From contig JANRJY010000087.1 in assembly GCA_033763735.1 (NCBI GenBank), forward strand, positions 1 through 64,000: 64,000 nt of DNA, given 5' to 3'. The stretch's first letter is position 1, and the number at the start of each line of letters is the position of its first letter. This DNA comes from JANRJY01 sp033763735 (GTDB taxonomy: Bacteria > Bacteroidota > Bacteroidia > Cytophagales > UBA9547). Both the position numbers and the translations under genes were made by a program. This document shows, one piece after another, positions 51,471 to 60,927 of this stretch. Under the pieces are notes generated by a model. It was not told the origin of the DNA. It made no database searches and saw nothing but the letters and a program-made list of their open reading frames with translations.

Positions 51471-52334
51471 TTAACCTAAATACGGTTTTAAAGCTTTGCT
51501 TCTGGAGGTATGGCGTAACCTGCGTATGGCTTTTTCTTTAATCTGACGAACGCGTTCGCGTGTTAAGTTGAATTTTTCACCTATTTCTTCTAAAGTCATG
51601 GCATGTTCACCATTCAATCCAAAGTACAAAGTAACCACATCTGCTTCTCTTTGCGTAAGCGTGTGCAGTGCTCTTTGAACTTCTCTACGAAGGGAGTCAT
51701 TGATTAGTCCTTGATCGGGCGTATCATCCCCTTCACTGGCAAGCACATCCAAAAGGCTATTTTCTTCTCCTTGTACGAAAGGTGCATCCATGGATACATG
51801 TCGACCTGATATTTTCAAAGTGTCAACTACCTCAGAGGTAGATACATCTAATACTTCCGCCAACTCATCCGGTGATGGTTCACGTTCGTATTTTTGTTCA
51901 AGTTCAGAAAATGTTTTTGATATTTTATTTAATGAACCTACCCTATTCAACGGCAAACGAACAATTCTGGATTGCTCTGCAAGTGCCTGAAGAATTGACT
52001 GACGAATCCACCAAACGGCATAAGAAATGAATTTAAAACCACGAGTTTCATCGAAACGTTGAGCAGCTTTAATCAAACCCAAATTGCCTTCGTTTATCAA
52101 ATCACCCAGTGAAAGTCCTTGATTTTGATACTGTTTAGCAACTGACACCACAAATCGAAGATTTGCTTTGGTTAGTTTTTCAAGAGCTGCCTGATCACCT
52201 TCACGGATTCGTTTTGCCAATTCTACCTCTTCATCAGGGGTAAGCAAATCTACTTTTCCAATTTCTTGTAAATACTTATCCAGCGACTGACTTTCGCGGT
52301 TGGTAATTTGTTTACTTATTTTGAGTTGCCTCAT
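51471..52334 (-). CDS. rpoD: Primary sigma factor (RpoD/SigA), short Bacteroidota form
   Basis: A 287-residue sigma-70 protein. It begins at region 1.2 (SQSLDKYLQEIGKVDLLTPDEEVELAKRI in part), has region 2 (NLRFVVSVAKQYQNQGLSLGDLINEGN; FKFISYAVWWIRQ), region 3 and region 4 with its HTH (MTLEEIGEKFNLTRERVRQI). Region 1.1 is absent, as in the primary sigma of Bacteroidota, which reads the TTTG/TANNTTTG promoters seen in this window. It lies 54 bp downstream of pnp and may be partly co-transcribed with it. Confidence 0.95.
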   Translation of the reverse strand: MRQLKISKQITNRESQSLDKYLQEIGKVDLLTPDEEVELAKRIREGDQAALEKLTKANLRFVVSVAKQYQNQGLSLGDLINEGNLGLIKAAQRFDETRGFKFISYAVWWIRQSILQALAEQSRIVRLPLNRVGSLNKISKTFSELEQKYEREPSPDELAEVLDVSTSEVVDTLKISGRHVSMDAPFVQGEENSLLDVLASEGDDTPDQGLINDSLRREVQRALHTLTQREADVVTLYFGLNGEHAMTLEEIGEKFNLTRERVRQIKEKAIRRLRHTSRSKALKPYLG

Positions 52335-52387
52335 TTTTAATTAAAATTTGTTTTGTGTAAAACGTAATTTTCGAAATTGTGTTTGTA

Positions 52388-54547
52388 TTATACTTCAGAA
52401 GTTACCGGTTTTGGAATCAATACTTTTCTTGAAAGCTTAAATTTGCCCGTTTTAGGATCTACATCAATGAGTTTAACTTTAATATGTTCGCCTACTTCAA
52501 GTACGCCTTCCATATTTTCTAATCTTTCCCATTTGATTTCTGATATATGTAATAAGCCATCTTTACCAGGCAAAAATTCAACAAAAGCGCCATAAGTTTG
52601 AATTGCTTTTACAATTCCATCATATACTTCCCCAACTTCTGGAATAGTAACAATACCTTTGATACGAGCCAAGGCGGCATCAATTGCATCTTTATTTGCG
52701 GCAAAAATGTTAACAACACCTTTATTATCAACCTCTTCAATGTTAATTACTGCACCTGTAGCACGTTGCATTTCCTGAATAATTTTTCCACCCGGACCAA
52801 TAATAGCGCCAATAAATTCTTTATCAATTTTCAACTGAACCATTCTGGGTGAATGCGGTTTCAAATCAGTAGCAGGAGCCGAAATGGTTTTATTCATTTC
52901 GTTTAATATATGCTCTCTTCCTTTTTTGGCCTGTGCCAGTGCTTCTTTAAGAACTTCAAATTTAAGTCCGTCAATTTTCAAATCCATCTGACAAGCCGTA
53001 ATACCTTTGGATGTACCTGTTACTTTAAAATCCATATCTCCCAGGTGATCTTCATCTCCAAGAATATCAGAAAGCACTGCATATTTGCCTGTTTTAGTGT
53101 CAGTTATCAAACCCATTGCAATACCCGACACACCACTTTTGATGGGTACACCTGCATCCATAAGTGCCAAAGAGCCTGCACAAACGGTTGCCATAGAAGA
53201 ACTTCCATTGGATTCCAATATATCAGAAACTACGCGAATGGTATATGGGAAATCAGCTTCGGCAGGTAATACTTTTTTCAAAGCACGAAGAGCCAAGTTA
53301 CCATGTCCTACTTCTCTGCGACCTATTCCTCTGTTGGGTTTAACTTCACCCGTTGAAAAACCTGGAAAATTATAATGCAATAAGAACTTTGAATATCCAG
53401 AATTCATTGCACCATCAAGCATTTGCTCGTCAAGTTTTGTACCTAAAGTAACTGTGGTTAATGATTGAGTTTCACCCCTTGTAAATATTGCAGAACCATG
53501 TGGCATTGGCAAATAACCAATTTCCGACCAAATAGGTCTGATTTCATCTGTTTTACGACCATCAAGTCTTATTTTCTCATTAAGTACGATATTTCTCGAA
53601 GCTTCTTTTTCAATATCGTGATAATATTTTTTAATCAGGCTTTTTACTTGATCAGTAGTATCAGCCGGTAAAGTAGTCATATAATCTTCCAAAACTTTTT
53701 TGAAAGCTTCGCCTCTTTCTTGTTTGTTAGGATTGGCTTTGCGAGCAACTTCGTATACTTTATCATAAAGTAATTTGAATAGATTTTCTTTCAATTCAAG
53801 GTCATTTACTTCATGACTATAAGTACGTTTTGTTAATGAACCTACCTTATTGGCAAGGTCAATTTGAGCTTTACATTGAATACGAATAGCATCATGTGCC
53901 AATGCAAGTGCTTCAATCATTTCGTCTTCACTTATTTCACTCGCTTCGCCTTCAACCATCAAAATATCTTTTTGAGTGGCAGCAACGATGAAATCTAAAG
54001 TTGCAGATGCAAGTTCTGATACTGTAGGATTGATTTTCAATTCTCCATTAATTTTAGCAACGCGTACTTCTGAAATCGGTCCATTAAAAGGAATATCCGA
54101 AACGGCAAGTGCACAAGATGCAGCAAATGCAGCATATGCATCAGGTGGTGTATCGGTATCAGATGAAATCAAAAATACATTCACTTGAGTATCTGCATGA
54201 TAATCGTCCGGAAACATAGGGCGAAGTGCTCTGTCAATTAAACGGCTTATCAATATTTCATAATCGGAAGGACGAGCTTCGCGTTTAAGGAAACCTCCGG
54301 GAAAACGACCCACAGCTGCGTATTTTTCCTGATAATCCACGGTAAGTGGCATAAAGTCGACTCCTTCTTTCGCGTCTTTAGTTGAACAAACAGTAGCAAG
54401 CAACATGGTGTTTCCAACTTTAATTACAACTGATCCGTCTGCTTGTTTGGCAAGTTTGCCTGTTTCTATTGAAATCTCTTTGCCATCAGCAAGAGTAAAT
54501 GTAATGGTATGATGATTAGGTAGCATAGGTAATGATAGTGAAGGCAT
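52388..54547 (-). CDS. pnp: Polynucleotide phosphorylase
   Basis: About 719 residues from the ATG at 54547 (the next start option is an in-frame Met eight residues in). Two RNase PH domains (about 10-230 and 310-545, with RPSDYEILISRLIDRALRP and IGRREVGHGNLALRAL), an alpha-helical linker, a KH domain (IGAIIGPGGKIIQEMQ) and a C-terminal S1 domain (VYDGIVKAIQTYGAFVEFLPG). It degrades RNA 3'-5' using phosphate. It follows rpsO on the same strand, an order conserved across bacteria, but a terminator stands between them. Confidence 0.96.
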   Translation of the reverse strand: MPSLSLPMLPNHHTITFTLADGKEISIETGKLAKQADGSVVIKVGNTMLLATVCSTKDAKEGVDFMPLTVDYQEKYAAVGRFPGGFLKREARPSDYEILISRLIDRALRPMFPDDYHADTQVNVFLISSDTDTPPDAYAAFAASCALAVSDIPFNGPISEVRVAKINGELKINPTVSELASATLDFIVAATQKDILMVEGEASEISEDEMIEALALAHDAIRIQCKAQIDLANKVGSLTKRTYSHEVNDLELKENLFKLLYDKVYEVARKANPNKQERGEAFKKVLEDYMTTLPADTTDQVKSLIKKYYHDIEKEASRNIVLNEKIRLDGRKTDEIRPIWSEIGYLPMPHGSAIFTRGETQSLTTVTLGTKLDEQMLDGAMNSGYSKFLLHYNFPGFSTGEVKPNRGIGRREVGHGNLALRALKKVLPAEADFPYTIRVVSDILESNGSSSMATVCAGSLALMDAGVPIKSGVSGIAMGLITDTKTGKYAVLSDILGDEDHLGDMDFKVTGTSKGITACQMDLKIDGLKFEVLKEALAQAKKGREHILNEMNKTISAPATDLKPHSPRMVQLKIDKEFIGAIIGPGGKIIQEMQRATGAVINIEEVDNKGVVNIFAANKDAIDAALARIKGIVTIPEVGEVYDGIVKAIQTYGAFVEFLPGKDGLLHISEIKWERLENMEGVLEVGEHIKVKLIDVDPKTGKFKLSRKVLIPKPVTSEV

Positions 54548-54603
54548 TATCAATAAATGCCGTTAATAAATAATATATTGGTTAATACTTAATAAAGAAA
54601 AAA

Positions 54604-54626
54604 ATAGGAACCCCTTGGGTTCCTAT
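54604..54626 (-). terminator. Terminator/processing hairpin between rpsO and pnp
   Basis: Perfect 10-bp stem ATAGGAACCC/GGGTTCCTAT with a 3-nt loop, followed on the minus strand by eight T residues. Confidence 0.8.
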
Positions 54627-54632
54627 CAAGTA

Positions 54633-54908
54633 TTATTTTCTTAAATCTAATTTTGCAACGATATCTCTATATCTCTGAACATCGGTATGTTGAAGATGAT
54701 CCAGAAGCCTTCTTCTTTTACCAACTAGTTTTAAAAGTCCCATTTTAGTAGAGTGGTCTTTTTTGTTGGTGCTTAAGTGACCTGTCAAATAATTAATTCT
54801 TTCGGTAAATAATGCCACTTGTGATTCTGCAGAACCGGTATCTGTAGGTTTTGAAGAAAAACTGTGTTTTTTGAATATAGCTTGTTTCTTTTCAGGTGTT
54901 AAATACAT
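54633..54908 (-). CDS. rpsO: 30S ribosomal protein S15
   Basis: A 91-residue protein from the ATG at 54908, giving the family N-terminus MYLTPEKKQAIFKKH; the longer in-frame option adds 11 residues not seen in S15. Conserved DTGSAESQVALFTERINYLTGHL (as a 23-residue stretch), KKDHSTKMGLLKLVGKRRRLLD and YRDIVAKLDLRK are intact. S15 binds 16S rRNA helices 20-22 and often represses its own translation. Confidence 0.97.
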   Translation of the reverse strand: MYLTPEKKQAIFKKHSFSSKPTDTGSAESQVALFTERINYLTGHLSTNKKDHSTKMGLLKLVGKRRRLLDHLQHTDVQRYRDIVAKLDLRK

Positions 54909-54938
54909 ATCTTGTCTCTTTCCTTTTATAATAAACCG

Positions 54939-54946
54939 CAAATATA
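54939..54946 (-). promoter_or_regulatory. -7 promoter element of rpsO
   Basis: TATATTTG on the minus strand matches TANNTTTG and lies 30 bp upstream of the rpsO start. The upstream TTTG is not clear. Confidence 0.5.
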
Positions 54947-55080
54947 TATAAAAAAAATATTTATTCGATTTTCAATTGTAAATATTTAATATTTTTTTGC
55001 TTTTTACACGTACAATTCTTTCAATATAAATTTATTGCATCAGGTTTTTTGTAAAATAATGTTAATTTTGATATTTGAGG

Positions 55081-57348
55081 ATGTTTAATAAGCACGTAAG
55101 TCGAGTATTTTTAGTTATCTATTTAACACTTTATGGATTGTTGTTAAATGGTCAAACTACCCTTCCTGTCAAAAAAGACACTATTACTCCTTCCGAAGCC
55201 AAAAAAATAGTAAGACAAGCCAATAAATTCTATGAATTGGGCGATTATAACGCTGCAATGACGGAATATGCCTTAGTTGAAAAGTACTTTGCCAACGACC
55301 CTGAGTTTAACCATCGTTTTGGAGTAACCCTTTTACATGAAAGTTTTGACAGAAGGAAAGGAATTGGACACTTATTTATTTCGGCCAATTCCGGTAATGT
55401 GGATGCATATAGAATGATTGGATGGGGTTGTCACCTAATGAGCGATTTCAAAGAAGCCAAAAGATTTTACAAAATATACATCGTAAAGTCAGATACCAAT
55501 TCAAAAACATTTAAAAACTCAGGCATACACAAAATGCTGGAAGAAACCCACAATGCAGAGGAACTTGAAAATAATCCTGTGGATGTTACTATCGAAAACC
55601 TTGGCGATATGGTCAATTCTTCTTTTCCTGATTATGTACCTGTAATTACTGCCGATGACCAAAATATTTATTTTACTTCCAGAAGAGAATCATCTACGGG
55701 TGGTAAAGTGGATCATAATAAACAATTCTTTGAAGATATATTTCATTCAGAAAAAGATACTGCCACAGGTAGGTGGAAGCCAGCCAAACACTTACATGAA
55801 AATGTAAATTCGATGGGACACGATGCCATAGCGGGTATGAGTGCAGATGGGCAAACACTTTTAATATATAGAAACGATGAAATTACAGGTGCAGGAGATA
55901 TATATGTGAGTTTTATGAGAGGGGAAGAATGGACCATTCCTAAAAAGCTGGAAGGTGATGTGAACTTACCCGAAAGTTGGGAACCCAGTGCCAGCTTAAC
56001 AGCCAATGAAGATGCTTTATACTTCAGTAGTAATAGAAATGGCGGAATTGGCAAAAGTGATATTTATATGGCAAAAAGAATGCCCAATGGCACTTGGGGG
56101 AATCCGGTAAACTTAGGTGAAACGATTAATACCATATATGATGAAGATGCTCCTTTCATTCATCCCGATGGTAAAACACTTTATTTTGCTTCAAAAGGAC
56201 ATAAAAATATGGGTGGTTTTGATATTTTCAAATCCATTAAAAACGATAGTGGCCAATGGCAAAAACCAGTAAATCTGGGATACCCGATTAATACTACGGA
56301 TGATGACATTTACTTTGTAATGACGGCTAACGGAAAACATGGTTATTACGCTAGTATGGGGAAGGATTCCAAAGGTGAAAAGGACATTTACATGGTTACT
56401 TTTAAAGAGGAAGAAAAGAAACTGGCTGTACTTAAAGGTAAAGTAACTAATGAAGAAAATAAGGCTTTGGCTTCTCTAATATTTGTAAAAAAAGCAGAAA
56501 GTACCAAACTCAATGGATTATATAATAGCAATATGAATACGGGCAACTATTTGATTATAATGCAACCCGGTAATGAATTTCAAGTGGTGTTTTCTTCAAA
56601 AGGATATATATCAGACACTTTAATTGTGAACACAAAAGATGTAGATTCTTACAATCAGATTATTAGGAATGTTGTATTGAAAAAAGAAACATCTAATGAA
56701 GTCAAAACTGTGACTAACGATAGCTTAGCATCTAAACCAAAACCAATTGAAACCTTAGTGATATTAAAGAAAGAAGATCAATTGAAATTATTAACTAAAA
56801 AAGAAAATGACAGTGTAAATAAAAAACCTATAACGGTGTTGATTGACACTACCGGCAAAAAAGACACCATTTATACAAAAAAAGAAGAACCTATTTTGGT
56901 TTCAAATTCTGTAAAAACTATCAAATCTTCAAAAAAACAGTCAGATGAAGTTAATTATTCGAAAGATTGTATTTTGGACAGTACCCACAATAAATACACC
57001 ATTTCTTTAAACTTCGGTTATAAACTTGAATATCTTAAGTCGGAACAAATCAGTGCGTTGCAGAAGTTTTATCAACCTATCAGAAAAAAAGTGGTGGCAA
57101 TCAAAATTAATGCGCATACAGACAATAAAGGAAGCGAATCTTATAATTTGAACTTATCTCAAAAAAGAAGTGACTCTGTTGTTCGATTACTTTCGTTGAA
57201 TGGATTTAAAAAACAAAATATGTTTGCATGTTTTTTTGGAAAATCGCGACCGGTGTTACCCAATGAAAATCCGGATGGGAGTGATAACCCTGATAATAGA
57301 TATCGAAATAGAAGAGTTGAATTGCAGTTTGTTGTGAAGGAGGATTGA
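55081..57348 (+). CDS. TPR-PD40-OmpA family envelope protein, copy 1
   Basis: A 755-residue protein. ATG at 55081 is preferred over a TTG two codons upstream. Signal peptide (VFLVIYLTLYGLLLNG), TPR-like helices (35-150), PD40 beta-propeller repeats (about 180-390; SRRESSTGGK, SSNRNGGIGKSDIYMAKR, ASKGHKNMGGFDIFKS), a CarboxypepD-reg-like beta domain (435-530), a Lys/Ser-rich linker and an OmpA-like peptidoglycan-binding domain (INAHTDNKGSESYNLNLSQKR; DNRYRNRRVELQF). Such proteins anchor envelope assemblies to the cell wall; in gliding Bacteroidota SprE-like proteins are related. A homologue lies at 61929-64000. Function not known. Confidence 0.85.
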   Translation: MFNKHVSRVFLVIYLTLYGLLLNGQTTLPVKKDTITPSEAKKIVRQANKFYELGDYNAAMTEYALVEKYFANDPEFNHRFGVTLLHESFDRRKGIGHLFISANSGNVDAYRMIGWGCHLMSDFKEAKRFYKIYIVKSDTNSKTFKNSGIHKMLEETHNAEELENNPVDVTIENLGDMVNSSFPDYVPVITADDQNIYFTSRRESSTGGKVDHNKQFFEDIFHSEKDTATGRWKPAKHLHENVNSMGHDAIAGMSADGQTLLIYRNDEITGAGDIYVSFMRGEEWTIPKKLEGDVNLPESWEPSASLTANEDALYFSSNRNGGIGKSDIYMAKRMPNGTWGNPVNLGETINTIYDEDAPFIHPDGKTLYFASKGHKNMGGFDIFKSIKNDSGQWQKPVNLGYPINTTDDDIYFVMTANGKHGYYASMGKDSKGEKDIYMVTFKEEEKKLAVLKGKVTNEENKALASLIFVKKAESTKLNGLYNSNMNTGNYLIIMQPGNEFQVVFSSKGYISDTLIVNTKDVDSYNQIIRNVVLKKETSNEVKTVTNDSLASKPKPIETLVILKKEDQLKLLTKKENDSVNKKPITVLIDTTGKKDTIYTKKEEPILVSNSVKTIKSSKKQSDEVNYSKDCILDSTHNKYTISLNFGYKLEYLKSEQISALQKFYQPIRKKVVAIKINAHTDNKGSESYNLNLSQKRSDSVVRLLSLNGFKKQNMFACFFGKSRPVLPNENPDGSDNPDNRYRNRRVELQFVVKED

Positions 57349-57400
57349 TTCAATAATCCATGCAATTATTATTCTCAAATGCATGGATTATTATGATAAC

Positions 57401-57943
57401 CTACCAAGTTACTAAATATTCGTCAAATTCGTCACCCGCTTCTACTGATTTGATTAGTTTTACATCTACGGTTGTTTTACCTGTTTTTTTGACTAATCCT
57501 TTTAATAATCCAAATTGAAGGATGCTGTTGAATGTTTGGGTGCGTTTCATAATAATCTGATGGTCGGAATCCGAAACCATAATCCAACCTCTGCCTTGAG
57601 GATCTTGAACCATATTAGCAGCTGCACCAATTAATCCATTCAAAATGTCTTTTGGAGTAGGATTTGCAGGGACTAATTTTTGACCTGTTAAAGCCTCATA
57701 AACAGATTCTCCAATATTTTCCCCAATTTTTTTAAGGTTGGCAGCACCCAGATTTTCTTGTACAAATTGGCACATGTCGTTGTACAATTTCATAGGAACT
57801 TTCGCAAATGGATCTTCCAAATGATATCCTTTGGCCATATTGTAAAGTTCGTTATAGCTTTCCGGATCGGCTTCCTTATATAAGCGAAGTATATCATTGA
57901 TAAATAGTGCAAACAGGGTTACATTTTCAGTGGAGTTATTCAT
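57401..57943 (-). CDS. Hypothetical protein with V4R/heme-NO-binding-like fold
   Basis: A 180-residue soluble protein. The helical first half (FALFINDILRLYKEADPES; KLYNDMCQFVQENLG) and the second half (GRGWIMVSDSDHQIIMKRTQ; VKLIKSVEAGDEFDEYLVTW) have the layout of the V4R/HNOB-like small-ligand sensor fold, with the closing strand pattern. No heme-binding His is obvious, so ligand is unknown. It starts 10 bp after the GAF sensor gene and is presumably part of the same signalling unit. Confidence 0.45.
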   Translation of the reverse strand: MNNSTENVTLFALFINDILRLYKEADPESYNELYNMAKGYHLEDPFAKVPMKLYNDMCQFVQENLGAANLKKIGENIGESVYEALTGQKLVPANPTPKDILNGLIGAAANMVQDPQGRGWIMVSDSDHQIIMKRTQTFNSILQFGLLKGLVKKTGKTTVDVKLIKSVEAGDEFDEYLVTW

Positions 57944-57953
57944 ATTAGTTTTG

Positions 57954-59456
57954 TTAATTAAGGGTTAATAATGATTCTAATTCTTCTATTTTTTTATCTT
58001 TTCTCTTAAGTTTTAATTCTAACATTTCAACTTTCGCCTGAATTGATTCTACTTCATCTCTATGTTTGAAGGCCATTTCTGCCATCTCAGCTTCTTTTTT
58101 GCGGGCCTCTTCAAGTACTTGCATCAAATGCACTTCTTTACGCCTCATTTCTTCCTGTGTAGCACTAAGTTCTTCCATGTTCTGGCGCATTTCTTCTTCT
58201 TGGGCACGCATTTCTTCGGTTTGTTGCATTGATTGTGAAAGCAAAACTTTTGTTCTTTCATTGATTTTAAGGTTTCCTATGGCCGAGGCAATGCTTTCTG
58301 CCAATTTTTTCAGAAAATCAACTTGATACTGCTCAAACTTTTTGAAGGAAGCGAGTTCCACAACTCCATACACTTCTTCATTAACCATTAGAGGCAATAC
58401 CAATATGCAACCTGGTGTAGATGCTCCCAAACCTGAAGTGATATAGGTATATCTGTCAGGGACTTTGGTAATTAATGTAATGTCTTTTTCCAGATAACAC
58501 TGCCCTACCATGCCTTCACCAATATCTATGCGTTTTTCAAGAAACTTTTTTCGGTCATAAGCATAACATGCTTCGAGAGAAAGATATTTTTCATGATTGC
58601 TTTCTTCAACAACAAAAAGTCCTCCTTGATTGGCATCCAGATATTTTACTATGTTTCTGATGATGTTGTCATAGGTCTGTTTTACGGTTTCATTATTTTG
58701 CCTCAGAATTTCTGCAAACATTGCCAAGCCGTTATTGGCCCATTCGCGTTTTTTATCCTCAATCCTGGTTTCTTCAATTTGACTGATGTAGTCGTTGAGT
58801 TTCTTTTCATTGGCTTTTAGTGCTTCGGTGGTTTTCTCAGTTTCTTCAAATAATTTTTGATTTTTCAATTCAGTTTTGGCATTGAAATATTGGAGTATAT
58901 ATAATGTGGCGCACACTATTGAACAGGCAGTAAACATGAAGATATTTTCCAATTTGGGTGAATAAGCCAATGGGTTAGTTTCGAATGGTTCTACAAGTCC
59001 ATTCAAAGGTTTTACCAATAATATGGCCAACACACATAATATAAATGAGGCAACCAGCAATATTTTATCTTTAAAGTCAAACAATATCCATGGCAAGAGG
59101 ATAAAACTTAATTGAATCAGATAATTACCAGTAATGGGTACATCGTTCTTGGTAATAATGCTGATGTGAATAAAAAAACTAACTATGGCCGGATTAGTAG
59201 CTGTGATGAATCGTGCCAAATAATTATTATTTGATGCATTAAGAAAAGGTACGCTACAAAAAAGCAAACCCGAAACAATAACAAAAGGCAAAATTTCAGG
59301 TATAAATATCAGTGATATTACTATATATATGGCAACCATTCCCACGAAATACAACGCAATTCCATTGCTAAGGCGAATCTTTTGATTGGTATATTCGTTT
59401 TGATAATCACTTACACCTGCTGTTAAGATTTTGTTGAAGATCAATTGGAGTTCCAT
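57954..59456 (-). CDS. Membrane-bound GAF sensor with coiled coil
   Basis: A 500-residue protein. Six membrane helices are predicted in residues 30-195 (for example GIALYFVGMVAIYIVISLI). A coiled-coil linker (YISQIEETRIEDKKREW) leads to a GAF domain (about 240-395; NIVKYLDANQGGLFVVEE, GMVGQCYLEKDITLITKVP, VLPLMVNEEVYGVVELAS). A long C-terminal coiled coil (QTEEMRAQEEEMRQNMEELS) follows to the end. Comparable to Bacteroidota signalling proteins that lack a kinase domain, so output probably goes through a partner such as the next gene. Confidence 0.8.
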   Translation of the reverse strand: MELQLIFNKILTAGVSDYQNEYTNQKIRLSNGIALYFVGMVAIYIVISLIFIPEILPFVIVSGLLFCSVPFLNASNNNYLARFITATNPAIVSFFIHISIITKNDVPITGNYLIQLSFILLPWILFDFKDKILLVASFILCVLAILLVKPLNGLVEPFETNPLAYSPKLENIFMFTACSIVCATLYILQYFNAKTELKNQKLFEETEKTTEALKANEKKLNDYISQIEETRIEDKKREWANNGLAMFAEILRQNNETVKQTYDNIIRNIVKYLDANQGGLFVVEESNHEKYLSLEACYAYDRKKFLEKRIDIGEGMVGQCYLEKDITLITKVPDRYTYITSGLGASTPGCILVLPLMVNEEVYGVVELASFKKFEQYQVDFLKKLAESIASAIGNLKINERTKVLLSQSMQQTEEMRAQEEEMRQNMEELSATQEEMRRKEVHLMQVLEEARKKEAEMAEMAFKHRDEVESIQAKVEMLELKLKRKDKKIEELESLLTLN

Positions 59457-59705
59457 AATAAAGTTTTAAGGATATTAAAATCGATTTCTTTTGGGTTATA
59501 ATTTAATCGATATATCAAAAATAGTTTAGAACATTGCCGGTTTTTAGCTCAAATGAGTAGGTGGCAATATTTGATAGTAATTGTATTGAATTAACTTAGC
59601 AAATGAATTTATACTAATAAGTCAAGCGTATTCTTAATTTTGAAATATTGAATCTATTATAAATAACTTTGCTTTCACTTACATAGCTCATTACCATTAC
59701 ATGAA

Positions 59706-60224
59706 ATGAATTTGTTTAGAGACACTTTACTGAAAAACATTGCATTAGTTATATTCGGATGGGTCATTTTTTATATTGATGACAAAGAGTTTTTGGAAAT
59801 ATATTATACCAAATGGTTAATCATTGGATTAGCTACATTTAAAACCGTTTTCTTTTTTGTACAGTCTATTAAAAAAATATTTGAAACTTCCGACAAAGAA
59901 GTATCCTACCATCATTTTTTGATATTTATGGGGATAAATATTGTATTAATAATTATCTCTTTTACCATTGATTTTATTTGTTTGCATCAGGTGGATGCAC
60001 ATGCTTTTATGGGAATATCTGCCAACAGTAGCTTTTTTGACATTTGTTTTGAGATGCTTTATTTTAGCGTTCTGGGATTTAACAACCTTGGTTTTTATGA
60101 CGTAATACCTATGGGTAAAGCGGCCAAAATATTGGTTATGGAAGAGATATTTGCATACATATGTACCATCATATTTATCCTTTCTGATTTTATGAGCTTA
60201 AAAGAATCGTTACTGACTATATAA
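59706..60224 (+). CDS. Four-helix membrane protein resembling a two-pore-type ion channel
   Basis: A 172-residue protein with four hydrophobic helices. The segment FFDICFEMLYFSVLGFNNLGFYDVIP resembles the pore helix and selectivity loop of ion_trans_2 channels in layout, but the filter TxGYGD reads NLGFYD. This may be a derived channel or a chance likeness. The gene precedes mgtC by 47 bp on the same strand. Confidence 0.45.
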   Translation: MNLFRDTLLKNIALVIFGWVIFYIDDKEFLEIYYTKWLIIGLATFKTVFFFVQSIKKIFETSDKEVSYHHFLIFMGINIVLIIISFTIDFICLHQVDAHAFMGISANSSFFDICFEMLYFSVLGFNNLGFYDVIPMGKAAKILVMEEIFAYICTIIFILSDFMSLKESLLTI

Positions 60225-60271
60225 AGTAAAAAGACTGGAAATTAATATTTCAAATTCATAACATTGTACAC

Positions 60272-60901
60272 ATGATATCTGAAGATTTATTAAAACTTTT
60301 GTTTGCCTTACTAATAGGCGGTGTGGTAGGTGCAGAAAGGGAGTATAGCAGCAAACCTGCAGGTTTCCGTACCATGATATTGATCTGCATGGGTTCTACG
60401 CTGTTCACTTTAATATCCATGAAAATAGGTGGTGCCAACAATGCGGATAGAGTGGCTGCAAATATCATTACTGGTATTGGCTTTATAGGTGCAGGTGTAA
60501 TGTTTAAGGATGGCTTTACGGTAAGCGGTCTCACTACTGCTGCATGCATATCGGTAACTGCTGCTTTAGGTATGGCAGTGGGTATAGCCGAAAATCAACT
60601 GGCTTTGTTTGGTACGGTGGTAGTTATTGTTGTATTGTCTGTTTTTGAATTTTTACAAAATATAATTGACAACGTTCACCAGAAAAGGAATTTTAAAATA
60701 TCATTCTCAAAAGAAAAATACAAGGCTACGGATATTGAAACAAAGCTACAGGAACTCAAATTGACATATTTTATTAAAAGTGAATTGAAGATAAAATCGG
60801 AAATAACAATGTACTTGGAAGTATATGGCAGTAAAAATAAGATAACGAACTTCAATCGTTTTTTGATATCGAGTGATTTGATTGATGCGGTGGAAGGCTA
60901 A
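60272..60901 (+). CDS. mgtC: MgtC/SapB family membrane protein
   Basis: A 209-residue protein with four or five hydrophobic helices and the family blocks LIGGVVGAEREYSSKPAGFRT (21 residues, key GxxxGxER and PAGFRT), IITGIGFIGAGVMF and VSGLTTAACISVTAALGMAVG. The C-terminal 80 residues form a cytoplasmic domain. MgtC proteins affect magnesium and membrane-potential homeostasis and inhibit F-ATPase in pathogens; the role in Bacteroidota is not established. A 93-bp echo of its 3' end lies at 61750-61842. Confidence 0.85.
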   Translation: MISEDLLKLLFALLIGGVVGAEREYSSKPAGFRTMILICMGSTLFTLISMKIGGANNADRVAANIITGIGFIGAGVMFKDGFTVSGLTTAACISVTAALGMAVGIAENQLALFGTVVVIVVLSVFEFLQNIIDNVHQKRNFKISFSKEKYKATDIETKLQELKLTYFIKSELKIKSEITMYLEVYGSKNKITNFNRFLISSDLIDAVEG

Positions 60902-60927
60902 GTAGCATTTGTAAGTGTTTCAGTAAG

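Noticed and set aside
53085..53375. Plus-strand frames opposite pnp
   Set aside because: Shadow of a highly conserved gene.
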